A stretch of DNA of 19,415 nucleotides from Rhodocyclales bacterium (GCA_021286885.1 JAJTBM010000011.1:1-19415), one strand, 5' to 3'. Numbered from the stretch's first letter, positions 1-9,286 are shown. Numbers and translations are program-made. Notes: generated by a model not told the origin, from the letters alone.

Positions 1-4
1 GCCC

Positions 5-48
5 ATGAAAAAACCCCGCTCGGACTGCGCCCGGCGGGGTTTTTTCAT
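5..48. terminator. Bidirectional intrinsic terminator
   Basis: A perfect 15-bp inverted repeat (arms 5-19 and 34-48, 14-nt loop) has a GC core, CCCCGC/GCGGGG, flanked by six A and six T. It can therefore act as a rho-independent terminator on both strands. It lies 56 bases beyond the rsmI stop codon and probably ends the rsmI transcript as well as any plus-strand gene entering from the left. Confidence 0.88.
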
Positions 49-103
49 GTCGGCTTTTCATGTCGACATGTGCGCGAACAATAAAGTGCTGGCGGATCTG
101 GAC

Positions 104-958
104 TCAGTCGTCCCCATCCCCCCCCTCGTCAGCCTTGCGTAGCGCCAAGCCCAGCTCGTACAGGGCGTTCTTGGGTGCGCCGGTAATCTCGGCGGCCATT
201 CGGGCCGCTTTTTTAATGGGCAGTTCATTCAGCAGCAGCTTGAGCACCCGCTCTGCCTCGGCCGAAACGCCTTCGGTCGGGGGCGCCGCCGAAACCAGCA
301 AGACGAACTCACCCCGGCTGCGGTTGGGGTCTGCCGCCAACCAGGCGGGGGCCTCGGCCAGGGGCATCCGGGCAATCTGCTCGAACATCTTGGTCAGCTC
401 CCGGGCCACCACGATCTGCCGACCTTCAGTGAATACTTGGGCCAGATCTGCGAGGCATTCGGCAATCCGATGGGGCGCTTCGTAAAACACCAAAGTGCCG
501 GGAATGCCCTGCATGGCCTCCAAGTGGGCGCGCCGGGCTGCCGAGCGGGTGGGCAGAAAACCATGGAAATGGAAGGCGCCATCGGCCAGACCTGAGGCCG
601 ACAAGGCCGCAATCGCCGCGCACGCGCCCGGCACCGGCACCACCGGAAAACCGGCCTCCTGCACCCGCGCCACCGCCCGCGCACCAGGATCAGACACCGC
701 CGGGGTACCCGCATCGGTAATCAAGGCCACATGCTCGCCCGCCTCCAGCAGCTTGATGAGCTGGCCGGCGGCGGATTGCTCGTTATGCTCATGGAGCGCA
801 AGCAGCTTCGTCCTTATTCCAAAAGCATCCAACAGGCGCTGGCTATGGCGTGTATCCTCTGCGGCGACGGTTCCCACTGTCTTAAGAAGTGCAAGGGCGC
901 GGAAACTAATGTCATGAAGGTTTCCCAAAGGCGTAGCCACCACATACAATGATGGCAT
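104..958 (-). CDS. rsmI: 16S rRNA (cytidine1402-2'-O)-methyltransferase RsmI
   Basis: This is the SAM-dependent methyltransferase that 2'-O-methylates C1402 in the decoding centre of 16S rRNA. The 284-aa product has the family landmarks in order: ATPLGNLHDIS near residues 8-18, EDTRHSQRLL at 34-43, the SAM-loop TDAGTPAVSDPG at 81-92 and PGACAAIAALSASGL at 110-124. The length is normal. I chose the ATG at 958 because family members start just before the 'Y-V-V-A-T-P-L-G-N-L' strand. An in-frame ATG at 994 would add 12 atypical residues and overlap the divergent yraN gene. No strong Shine-Dalgarno is visible at either start. Divergence from yraN is a conserved arrangement in proteobacteria and supports the call. 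Confidence 0.95.
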   Translation of the reverse strand: MPSLYVVATPLGNLHDISFRALALLKTVGTVAAEDTRHSQRLLDAFGIRTKLLALHEHNEQSAAGQLIKLLEAGEHVALITDAGTPAVSDPGARAVARVQEAGFPVVPVPGACAAIAALSASGLADGAFHFHGFLPTRSAARRAHLEAMQGIPGTLVFYEAPHRIAECLADLAQVFTEGRQIVVARELTKMFEQIARMPLAEAPAWLAADPNRSRGEFVLLVSAAPPTEGVSAEAERVLKLLLNELPIKKAARMAAEITGAPKNALYELGLALRKADEGGDGDD

Positions 959-981
959 AGCTGCGAGAGGAGATTCTGGAA

Positions 982-1419
982 GTGCGAGTTGCATGGCTAA
1001 ACTGGTGGCAAAAGGCCGGGGACGCAGATTGTGGGCGCGCCGCCGTTTCCCCGCAAGCGCCAGCGTTGCGCAAGGGCTCGGCCGCCGAAGAACTGGCCGC
1101 CGGTTTTTTGCGTCGGGAAGGGCTCAGCATCCTTGAACACAACGCACGCTTCCGGGGCGGAGAGATCGATCTGATCGCTCTGGAGCGGGATGTGCTGGTC
1201 TTTGCAGAAGTGCGCCTGCGCAGCAATCCACGTTACGGCGGTGCCGCCGAGAGCATCACCCCCAGCAAGCAACGGCGCATCCTGCATGCCGCCGAATGCT
1301 GGCTGCAGGGTGCCGGGCGCGCCCATATTAACCGCCCCTGCCGCTTCGATGCCCTGCTGCTCGACGGCCTGGACGAAGCCCGCATCCAGTGGATACGTGG
1401 CGCCTTCGATGCCTCCTGA
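982..1419 (+). CDS. yraN: YraN/UPF0102 family predicted endonuclease-fold protein
   Basis: This 145-aa protein belongs to the YraN (UPF0102) family, which has a restriction-endonuclease-like PD-(D/E)xK fold and a poorly known role. Key motifs are G-x(2)-AAEELAA (32-40), GGEIDLI (59-65) and FAEVRLR (74-80), followed by YGGAAESITPSKQRRI (85-100). The EVR in place of the nuclease EVK is also seen in the E. coli homologue. The start is a GTG at 982 preceded by GAGAGGAG (965-972) at a 9-nt spacing. The first ~28 residues are a non-conserved extension. The gene lies 23 bases from rsmI on the opposite strand, and its 3' end overlaps the next gene by 31 bases. Confidence 0.9.
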   Translation: MRVAWLNWWQKAGDADCGRAAVSPQAPALRKGSAAEELAAGFLRREGLSILEHNARFRGGEIDLIALERDVLVFAEVRLRSNPRYGGAAESITPSKQRRILHAAECWLQGAGRAHINRPCRFDALLLDGLDEARIQWIRGAFDAS

Positions 1420-1772
1420 GTCTGCTGTTCCTGGCGAGCCATAGCCAGGCAAGCCAAGCCGGCCAGGTGTGCGTACTGGTGGATAGCCTGCCCCTGGCCG
1501 GCTTTCAGTTTTACACCGGGCGCCAGTTCTGGGATGAAATGCAGCCCGGCGACCAGCTCAGCCTGCACCGGGAACCCGACAACCCCCACGATCGCTACGC
1601 GGTGCGCGTTGACTGGCAGGGCCACCCTCTAGGCCATCTGCCCCGCCCCCATAACCGTCCGGCCGCCCAGGCCCTGGATGCTGGCTACGGGCTTCAGGCC
1701 CGGATCGGCCAGCTTCAAGCCCACCGCAACCCCTGGAAACGCCTCCGAATCGATCTGTGCGCCCTGCCTTAA
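1389..1772 (+). CDS. Exported HIRAN-domain protein
   Basis: The 127-aa product begins with a basic/hydrophobic signal peptide (residues 1-24, probable cleavage after SQA). A HIRAN-like domain follows: a beta segment with 'LAGFQFYTG' (36-44), then 'LSLHREPDNPHDRYAVRV' (57-74) and 'GHPLGHLPRPHN' (78-89). The R-E-x-x-N-x-x-D-x-x-A-V and G-x-L-P-R signatures are diagnostic of HIRAN. HIRAN domains are best known from DNA-repair helicases such as HLTF, where they bind DNA ends; stand-alone exported bacterial versions have no established function. The start is a GTG inside the yraN 3' end, in another frame and without a clear Shine-Dalgarno, so translation may depend on coupling to yraN. The exact start is uncertain. 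Confidence 0.78.
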   Translation: MDTWRLRCLLSLLFLASHSQASQAGQVCVLVDSLPLAGFQFYTGRQFWDEMQPGDQLSLHREPDNPHDRYAVRVDWQGHPLGHLPRPHNRPAAQALDAGYGLQARIGQLQAHRNPWKRLRIDLCALP

Positions 1773-1846
1773 GGCAGCACAGGGCCTCAACATATCTCGC
1801 AATACATCCCCCGCCCGGGAAAGCCCGCCCTGCTGGCTGGCCGGTG

Positions 1847-3111
<1,265 letters not shown>

Positions 3112-3118
3112 AGAGGGA

Positions 3119-5125
3119 TCAGTCCGGCGCCAGGGCCTGGCTGAGTTCTGCCAGCAGCTGACGTCGGGCAGACTCCTGGTCCAGATGGGCGGCCAGGGCA
3201 CTGCAAAACCCCTGGGCATCCACCGCCCCGGGCAAGGTCTTGCGTATCAGCACCCGGGCCATGGGGCCGATATGGCGGGCATACACCTGCTCCACGCGCC
3301 GCTGGCGTTCATCATCCAGATAAAAGGCTACCCGGGTGGTGGGCGCTGCTGGGCGGCTGAAGTCCACCCGCTGGCTGCGCTGCAGGGTCTGGGTGGTCAG
3401 GCTGCGTGAAACACCGGTCAGCTGCGTCACCGAGCTCAAGAACGCCTCCCGGGGCGCCGCATCCGGAATAAGCCCCGCCAACCTCACAAACAGATCCACC
3501 GGCCCCTGCACCTGGGGCAGGGTACGGCGCACCAGAATGCGGGCCATGGGGCCGATGTGCAAGGTCAGCAGACGCTCGGCGGCCTCCACCATCCCTTCGG
3601 CAATATCCGCCCCAAGCGCAGGGCGCACCAGCGACACATCCTGCACCCCGGCACTGACTGCCGGCATTTCCCCGCTATAGGCATACAGCTCATGCTCCCG
3701 GGCCTGGGCATCACGTCGTACGCCCAGGGGCAGGAAACCCGGCCCCCCGTGGCGCCGAAGCTGCTGGATCACTTCGTAGTAGGCCCGGGCCACCAGCACC
3801 TGCCCGGGCTCGGCAAAGCGCATCACCCGAAAGGCGGTGGTGATCCCGTCGCCCAAAATACGCGAGCGGCCTTTGGGGTCGGGAGCCACTTGAACCGGCC
3901 CCAGGTTGATCCCCATATGCACGCCCAGGCCCGCACCGGCCGCTGCATCCCCCAGCTGCACCGCCGTGCGCAGGGCATCTTCTGGATCGCCCACATAACA
4001 GACGGCGCAGCCCTCGCGGGTATTGACCGCGAGCCGGTTGGAGGGCGGCACCTGGGCAATGGCGTGTTTGAGGATCTGAAGCAACTGGGGGCGATGCCCC
4101 TCCGCAGCCTCCCCCGACAAGCCGGCAAACAAAACCGCCCCGATGAAGGTTCGCGCCTCGGAGGCCGAAATGCCAATCGGCAGCGGCGCCTCCACCGGTG
4201 CATCACCGCCCTCGCCCCCCGTCGGTGGGGCCAGACAGGCCCGCCGAAACTCGGCCACCTGACGCGGGCGGCGTGCCTCTTCGGGGCTCAGAGCCCAATC
4301 GATGGCCTTGAGCAAGGCCGTCCCAAAGCTTTCCTGATTGGCCACCGCCAGGGCGCTGGGCATGGGATCGTTCTTGACCCGGGCAAAGGCGTCCAAGGGC
4401 AAACGCCCGGTTACCATCCAGTACATGACACCAGCCAGGGCGTACAAATCAGTCCAGGGGCCCTGGTGGCCATGGCGGTGGTACTGCTCCACCGGGGCAA
4501 AGCCTGGCGACACCACGGCGGTCAGGGCCCCCGCATCCGCTTGGTCATCATGCATGCGGCGGGCCGAACCAAAGTCCAGCAGCACCGGAGAGCCGTCGGA
4601 GCGCATGTAGATGTTGCCAGGCTTGATGTCCCGGTGCAGGAAACCCGCCTTGTGGATCACCTCCAGGCCATCCAGCAGGGGCGTCACGATGCGCAGCAAA
4701 GACGCCCGATCAAGGGGCAGACGGCCCACCAGCCACTGTTGCAGGGGCTGGCCGGTTTCATAGGCCATCACCATGTAGGCGGTTTTATTGGCCCGGAAAT
4801 AGCGCAATACCCGCACGATGCCCGGATGGTGGAAACCCGCCAGGGCGCGGGACTCCAGCAAGAAGCGCTGGAGCCCCCACTCAAAGCTGCGCTGGGCTTC
4901 ATCGCTGGCCAGCACCAAGGAGACGTCAGCCCCCCGGGACGCCAGATCCCGGGGCAGGAACTCCTTGATCGCGACCGGGCAGTCCAGATGGGTATCGTGG
5001 GCCAGGTAGGTAATCCCGAACCCACCACTCCCCAGGATTCGCTCAATCCGGTACTCCTGCAACTGGGTGCCTGCAGGCAGGGCGACAGCGCGTGCGGCTT
5101 GATCCACGTTTGCGACTCCGGACAT
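3119..5125 (-). CDS. Ser/Thr protein kinase with degenerate cyclase-homology domain and C-terminal tandem repeat
   Basis: This 668-aa protein has no transmembrane segment, so a cytosolic kinase is expected. A Hanks-type kinase domain spans about 24-300: glycine loop LGSGGFG (31-37), Lys54 in VAIKEF, catalytic loop HRDIKPGN (164-171), DFG (184-186) and activation-segment SPGFAPVEQY (206-215). Residues ~325-485 resemble a class III adenylate/guanylate cyclase fold ('FAGLSGEAAEGHRPQLL', 'GVHMGINLGPV', 'GDGITTAFRVMRFAEPGQVLVA'). The usual metal-binding Asp in the first motif is replaced by Gly/Leu, so cyclase activity is unlikely. The C-terminus carries two copies of a ~50-residue unit with the core HIGPMAR(I/V)L(V/I)R(R/K)TLP (523-536 and 618-632). 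It is cotranscribed with the heme/HAMP receptor upstream; stop and start share one base (TGATG). The likely job is cytoplasmic output for that receptor, which is inference. Confidence 0.92.
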   Translation of the reverse strand: MSGVANVDQAARAVALPAGTQLQEYRIERILGSGGFGITYLAHDTHLDCPVAIKEFLPRDLASRGADVSLVLASDEAQRSFEWGLQRFLLESRALAGFHHPGIVRVLRYFRANKTAYMVMAYETGQPLQQWLVGRLPLDRASLLRIVTPLLDGLEVIHKAGFLHRDIKPGNIYMRSDGSPVLLDFGSARRMHDDQADAGALTAVVSPGFAPVEQYHRHGHQGPWTDLYALAGVMYWMVTGRLPLDAFARVKNDPMPSALAVANQESFGTALLKAIDWALSPEEARRPRQVAEFRRACLAPPTGGEGGDAPVEAPLPIGISASEARTFIGAVLFAGLSGEAAEGHRPQLLQILKHAIAQVPPSNRLAVNTREGCAVCYVGDPEDALRTAVQLGDAAAGAGLGVHMGINLGPVQVAPDPKGRSRILGDGITTAFRVMRFAEPGQVLVARAYYEVIQQLRRHGGPGFLPLGVRRDAQAREHELYAYSGEMPAVSAGVQDVSLVRPALGADIAEGMVEAAERLLTLHIGPMARILVRRTLPQVQGPVDLFVRLAGLIPDAAPREAFLSSVTQLTGVSRSLTTQTLQRSQRVDFSRPAAPTTRVAFYLDDERQRRVEQVYARHIGPMARVLIRKTLPGAVDAQGFCSALAAHLDQESARRQLLAELSQALAPD

Positions 5126-5997
5126 CAGTCGTCAATCATCTGCATGGCCTTTTCCAGGCTACGCCGCATCCGGTTGAAGGAGCTGGCCAGCACAGACACT
5201 TCATCCTTGCCCGTTTCTGCAAACTCAGGCTGGGAAAAATCCCCGGTGCTCACCTTGTCCGCCACTTCCGACATATGGGAAACGGGCCGGATGATGAGCC
5301 AGGAAAGCATCAGGTTGAGAGCCACAAACACGGCCACGAACACCCCCACCAGGGCATACATGAAGGTTCGGAACGTCCGGGCTGCGTTTTCAAGGGGCAG
5401 CGCCATGGGCACCGACACCACTTGGGCGCCCACGATTTCGTTGAGTTTCCAACCAAAGCCATTCGCCCCCCCATAGGTTTTGACCATGGTGGGTGGCGCC
5501 ATATCCGAGGTGGTGTGACAGGCCAGACAGGCTGGCGATTCGATACGGATCGGATGGGCGATATATAAGGCCGGGCCGGTGGGCGTTTCCCGTTCGCCGC
5601 TGATTTCCTTAGCCTCGGCACCATTGCGGAAGGCGTTGACCAGATCCGCCTCCCAATCGGCGGCCCGGTCGCGGGGGTTGGTGGGGTTGAGCGTGGCTTC
5701 CTTGTAATCGTATTCCGGATATTTCTTGCGCAGCGTTGCAAGCGTCTCGGTGGCCGCGTAGGCAGGCACTGTCTGGGGCAGGAACTCGGTGTCGAGCTTG
5801 TCGAGCAGATGGGGACGCACCTGGTTCACGGTGTAGCCGCGCACCGCCAAGGCTGCCTCCATCAGCAGCCGGGCCTCGGCCAGTACTTGGGCGCGTGCGT
5901 TGCGGTACAGCAGCTCATGGCTGATCCCGCCGGCCACACCGATGCCCACCAGAAACACCAGCAACAAAACAAGGTTGAACTTCAGTCGCAAGCCCAT
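5125..5997 (-). CDS. Membrane receptor with periplasmic c-type heme (DUF3365/Tll0287-like) domain and HAMP
   Basis: The 290-aa protein has TM1 at about 7-25, a periplasmic domain at 26-210, TM2 at 211-236 and a HAMP segment at 237-289 ending at the C-terminus. The periplasmic part carries one CxxCH heme-attachment motif, CLACH (157-161), followed by 'YGGANGFGWKLNEIVGAQVVSVPM', the pattern of DUF3365/Tll0287-like heme sensor domains. Such domains are thought to sense redox state or small ligands through heme. No output domain follows the HAMP; the kinase gene begins at its stop codon (TGATG), suggesting the receptor signals to that kinase. The start is the ATG at 5997 with a near-perfect Shine-Dalgarno AGGAGGT (6003-6009) 5 nt upstream. 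Heme attachment would need the Ccm maturation system elsewhere in the genome. Confidence 0.9.
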   Translation of the reverse strand: MGLRLKFNLVLLLVFLVGIGVAGGISHELLYRNARAQVLAEARLLMEAALAVRGYTVNQVRPHLLDKLDTEFLPQTVPAYAATETLATLRKKYPEYDYKEATLNPTNPRDRAADWEADLVNAFRNGAEAKEISGERETPTGPALYIAHPIRIESPACLACHTTSDMAPPTMVKTYGGANGFGWKLNEIVGAQVVSVPMALPLENAARTFRTFMYALVGVFVAVFVALNLMLSWLIIRPVSHMSEVADKVSTGDFSQPEFAETGKDEVSVLASSFNRMRRSLEKAMQMIDD

Positions 5998-6144
5998 ACA
6001 GGACCTCCTGCAGACGGCCCCGGGGGAGCCTGATGGTTGTCAGGCGCCCATTTTTGCACAACTATGATTCAGGCTGATTTTCAGCGAACCCAGAGTCCGG
6101 GAGAATTTCTCTAATACGGCATCTCCCTACGGTTTTTGACAGAA

Positions 6145-7458
6145 TTATTGAACTGCTGCCGCCACCGCCTTGACCGTCTCATGGGGCTGCCAGCCCACCA
6201 GCGCCAGCATCACCAGAAAACCGACCACATAGGCCGCCGCCACAAACCAGCCGTGGCGCAGCCAGTTGCCCACCGACTTGGCCTCCGGGAACATGCTGGC
6301 CAGGGCCACCCCGGCAGAGGAGCCAAACCACAGCATCGAACCGCCAAAGCCCACCGCGTAGGCCAGGAAACCCCAGTCATAGCCTCCTTGCTTGAGGGCC
6401 AGGGCGGTCAGCGGGATGTTGTCGAACACCGCTGACACAAAGCCCAGGCCCATGGCGGTCTGCCAGGAAGCGGCAGGCAGTTTTTCGACCGGCATCATGG
6501 ACGCGCAGCTCACCAGGGAGAGCAGGAAAACCGTTCCCTTCAAATTCTCCGGGAGCACCTCCCAATCCGGGCGACGCACGGCCACCGTTACCAGAATCGC
6601 GCCCCAGACAGAAAGCCCTAAAAAGGGAAAGCTATCTGCCTTTTCCGGGTAGTTCATGTTCACAACCACATTGGTGGCCACCGCAGCGGCCAGAATCAGG
6701 GCCACAATCCCGATCCGGGGCCAATCGGCGTGGGTGTGTTCATGGGCGCCCTTGAGAATGGGGGAATACTTCTGCTGCACCCGGGCGGCCGGAATGCCAA
6801 ACAGCACCAGAGCCACCCCGGAACCCACAAAGGCTTCCAGCACGTCCACCGGGCTGATGCCGGCAATCCACATCATGGTGGTGGTGGTATCTCCCACCAC
6901 GCTGCCGGAGCCGCCAGCATTGGAGGCCGCCACAATGGCCGCCAGATAGCCCACATGCACCTTGGCCCGGAACAGGGAATGGGCCATGGCCCCACCAATC
7001 AGGGCTGCCGCGATGTTGTCCAGGAAGCTGGAGATCACGAACACCATCACCAGCAGCACGAAGCCACCCTTCCAGTCATCGGGCAGATAACGGGGCAGGA
7101 TCACCGGAATGCGGGTCTTCTCAAAATGGCGGGCCAGGAGCGCAAAGCCCATCAGCAGCAGGAAGAGATTGGCCAGGGTCACCCATTCATGGGCAAAGTG
7201 CCCGGCCAGGCCCTCACCCGTATGAAAGCCGGTGATCAGTACCTTGTAGAGGGAGATCGTCACCAACCCGGTCAGCCCCACCTTGAGGGTGTGATCGTGA
7301 AACAGGGCCACGCCCAGCAGGGTCAGGGCAAAGAGGATGAAATCCACCGGAATCCCGGCCACCTGGGGCGCCTCCCCACCGCTGGCCATGGCCATACAGG
7401 ACACCACCATCATCACCAGACCCAAACCGGCCTGCGACCACCGCTGCTTGCTCAGCAC
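6145..7458 (-). CDS. NhaD/ArsB-type (ion transporter superfamily) Na+/H+ antiporter-like permease
   Basis: A 437-aa multi-pass inner-membrane protein with about a dozen hydrophobic segments. Internal signatures 'SSFLDNIAAALIGGAMAH' (143-160), 'SNAGGSGSVVGDTTTTMMWIAGISP' (179-203) and the related second-half 'VSAVFDNIPLTALAL' (341-355) reflect the inverted-repeat fold of the ArsB/NhaD group and resemble NhaD antiporters most. Sodium/proton exchange is likely; another anion or organic acid cannot be excluded. I chose the GTG at 7458 because GGGGAG (complement of 7467-7472) lies 8 nt upstream; the longer reading frame to 7533 has no such site and a non-membrane N-terminus. The N-terminal ~26 residues look signal-peptide-like. 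It appears monocistronic, with a hairpin-rich leader (7459-7768). Confidence 0.85.
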   Translation of the reverse strand: MLSKQRWSQAGLGLVMMVVSCMAMASGGEAPQVAGIPVDFILFALTLLGVALFHDHTLKVGLTGLVTISLYKVLITGFHTGEGLAGHFAHEWVTLANLFLLLMGFALLARHFEKTRIPVILPRYLPDDWKGGFVLLVMVFVISSFLDNIAAALIGGAMAHSLFRAKVHVGYLAAIVAASNAGGSGSVVGDTTTTMMWIAGISPVDVLEAFVGSGVALVLFGIPAARVQQKYSPILKGAHEHTHADWPRIGIVALILAAAVATNVVVNMNYPEKADSFPFLGLSVWGAILVTVAVRRPDWEVLPENLKGTVFLLSLVSCASMMPVEKLPAASWQTAMGLGFVSAVFDNIPLTALALKQGGYDWGFLAYAVGFGGSMLWFGSSAGVALASMFPEAKSVGNWLRHGWFVAAAYVVGFLVMLALVGWQPHETVKAVAAAVQ

Positions 7459-7768
7459 AATAAACACTCCCCATAAGAAACGAGATTCCGGATGACCCGG
7501 CATCCGGGCAACCCGACCAACACCGCCCAACACCGACTTTCATCACCCACATCGGATTGGACGTGCGACAAGTCGCAATGCACGGGCCGTGCCACCCGGA
7601 AAAGAACAGATTTTGCCCTGCCCGAAGGTTTTCAGGCGACACTTTGTCAACAATCCGACAGCCAAAGGGCTAAAAACCACAGAAATAAGCGGCTCAAACC
7701 GGGGCACACCCCATGCAAGCCTGCCGAAAGCCCACCGAAAGGGATAAAACCCCAGCCCGGCCCTGCTT
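7459..7768. other. Gene-free 310-bp region; hairpin-rich leader of the antiporter gene
   Basis: No credible coding sequence is present. Three inverted repeats are visible: CCGGATG/CATCCGG (7488-7494 and 7501-7507, 6-nt loop), a 13-nt palindrome GCACGG-G-CCGTGC (7580-7592) and GCGAC-AA-GTCGC (7565-7576). On the minus strand they all lie in the presumed 5' leader of the antiporter gene. The first is about 16 bases upstream of its Shine-Dalgarno. A TTGACA hexamer (complement of 7645-7650) could be a -35 box, but no good -10 is seen at the right spacing. The function is unknown; I could not match it to a riboswitch class by eye. Confidence 0.5.
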
Positions 7769-9229
7769 TCAATCCGTAGCGCTCACAATCCTCCCCAGGC
7801 TTGCCACCGCCTGCACGACCTGTTCGCTCATCGGCTGGCCACAGCTGATGCGCAGAAAGTGATCGAAACGCTCCGAGTTGGAAAACAGCAGGCCCGGCGC
7901 CACCCGGATACCACGCCGCAGGGCTTCTTCAAACACCCGGCCCGAAGAGGTGCCCGCCGGCATCTCAACCCATAGCAACATCCCGCCCCGGGGCAGGTTG
8001 AGGCGGGTGCCGGGCGGAAAATGCTGCTCAATGGCCTCGGCCATCTGCTGGCGCTGGGTGCGCAACTGGCGTCGCAGCCGCACCAGGTGGCGGTCGTAGG
8101 CGTGGCTGTCCATGAACGCCCCCACGGCCATCTGGGCGAGCGCATCGTTGGAACGGCTCTGGGCGTGCTTGAACATCCGTATCCGGGCCAGCCAGCGCCC
8201 GCACAACATCCAGCCCAGGCGCATGCCCGGGGCCAGGGTCTTGTGCAGGGAACCACAGTAGATCACGTTGCCGCTCCGGTCCCAGGCCTTGCAGGCCTTG
8301 AGGGGGCGATCATCGTCACTCAGGGCGCCGTAGATGTCGTCCTCCACCAGGGGCACCTGACGCGCCTCACACAGGGCCACCAGGCGGGCCTTCTCCTCGT
8401 CGGGCATGACCACCCCCAGCGGGTTCTGGAAGTTGGGAATCACCACCACGGCGCGAATCTGGGGATGGGTGGAGAGGGCCAGATCCAGCGCATCCACCGA
8501 TAGCCCCCGGCTCGGGCTGGTGGGAATCTCCAGGGTGCGCAGGCCCAGGCTTTCGATCACCTGAAGCAGACCAAAATACGTGGGCGACTCCACCGCCACC
8601 AGATCGCCGGGCTGGGTGACGGCGCGCAGGGCCAGGTTCATGGCCTCGGTGCAGCCGTGGGTCACCAGCACCTCATCAGCCGACGGGCTCATCCCCGCCG
8701 CCAGGGCCCGGCGGGCGAGCGCAGCCCGGAAACGGGCCTCCCCCAGCGGCGGCACGGGGCTCACCAACACCTCGGGGTGCTGGCGCAGGGCACGCAGGGC
8801 GGCATTTTTCAGGGCTTCCTGGGGATAGGCTTCGGGGGCGCCAAAGGCCAGGGCCAGATTGGTCAGCACCGGGTAACGCTCGCACTTGGCCACAAAATCA
8901 GACACCCGGTCGTGGATGCCCGTATACGGCGCAGGGGCGGGCACCGGCCACATTGGCGACGAGGCCAGATCCGGCTCAGGCACCGGGGCGAGCCGGGTGC
9001 GCCTGGGGGGCAAGACGTAATAGCCGGAGCGGGGCCGGGCTTCGAGCAGGCCTTCTTCCTCCAGCGTGCGGCAGGCCTGGAGCGCGGTACTGAGGCTGAC
9101 CCCATGCTGGTGCATCAGCACCCGCACCGAGGGCATGCGCGCCCCCGCCGCCAGTACGCCGGCGGCAATCGCCCCCCGGTAATGGTCGGCCAGGGTCTGA
9201 TAGAGCAAAGGCTTGGGCTGGGCATTCAT
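7769..9229 (-). CDS. MocR-type regulator: GntR-family winged helix fused to aminotransferase-like PLP domain
   Basis: The 486-aa protein has an N-terminal GntR winged helix (about 5-73: 'YQTLADHYRGAIAAG', 'RMPSVRVLMHQHGVSLSTAL', 'TLEEEGLLEARPRSGYYV'). A proline-rich linker and a fold-type I aminotransferase domain (about 115-486) follow. PLP-site residues are in place: N269 in IPNFQNPLG, D297/Y300 in VEDDIYG, the Schiff-base lysine K330 in SLHKTLAPGMRLGW, and R460 for substrate carboxylate. MocR proteins are PLP-responsive transcription factors, usually acting on a divergent neighbour, and rarely catalytic. The divergent neighbour here is the DUF2917-like gene, and the shared intergenic region holds a large inverted repeat. 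The ATG at 9229 gives the expected N-terminus; GGGG lies just upstream. Confidence 0.9.
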   Translation of the reverse strand: MNAQPKPLLYQTLADHYRGAIAAGVLAAGARMPSVRVLMHQHGVSLSTALQACRTLEEEGLLEARPRSGYYVLPPRRTRLAPVPEPDLASSPMWPVPAPAPYTGIHDRVSDFVAKCERYPVLTNLALAFGAPEAYPQEALKNAALRALRQHPEVLVSPVPPLGEARFRAALARRALAAGMSPSADEVLVTHGCTEAMNLALRAVTQPGDLVAVESPTYFGLLQVIESLGLRTLEIPTSPSRGLSVDALDLALSTHPQIRAVVVIPNFQNPLGVVMPDEEKARLVALCEARQVPLVEDDIYGALSDDDRPLKACKAWDRSGNVIYCGSLHKTLAPGMRLGWMLCGRWLARIRMFKHAQSRSNDALAQMAVGAFMDSHAYDRHLVRLRRQLRTQRQQMAEAIEQHFPPGTRLNLPRGGMLLWVEMPAGTSSGRVFEEALRRGIRVAPGLLFSNSERFDHFLRISCGQPMSEQVVQAVASLGRIVSATD

Positions 9230-9286
9230 GCCCCCATGATCCCCCAGAGCCGCGCCGGGCGCACAGACACAGTTCAGGCCTCAACA

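Noticed and set aside
58..70. CATGTCGACATG palindrome next to a nearby CATGTCGG copy
   Set aside because: Short, in a terminator-adjacent spacer, with no matching copies seen elsewhere in the window.
1761..1785. Palindrome CTGCCTTAAGGCAG with outer GCCCTG/CAGGGC at the end of the HIRAN gene
   Set aside because: No T-run follows on either strand and it includes the stop codon; too weak to call a terminator.
3557..5476. 639-aa plus-strand reading frame opposite the kinase and receptor genes
   Set aside because: It lies antisense to two well-supported genes with full motifs; His/Gly/Gln-rich composition is typical of a GC-rich shadow frame.
6061..6090. GCTGATTTTCAGC hairpin between the antiporter and receptor genes
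   Set aside because: Five-bp stem without T-run; likely chance.
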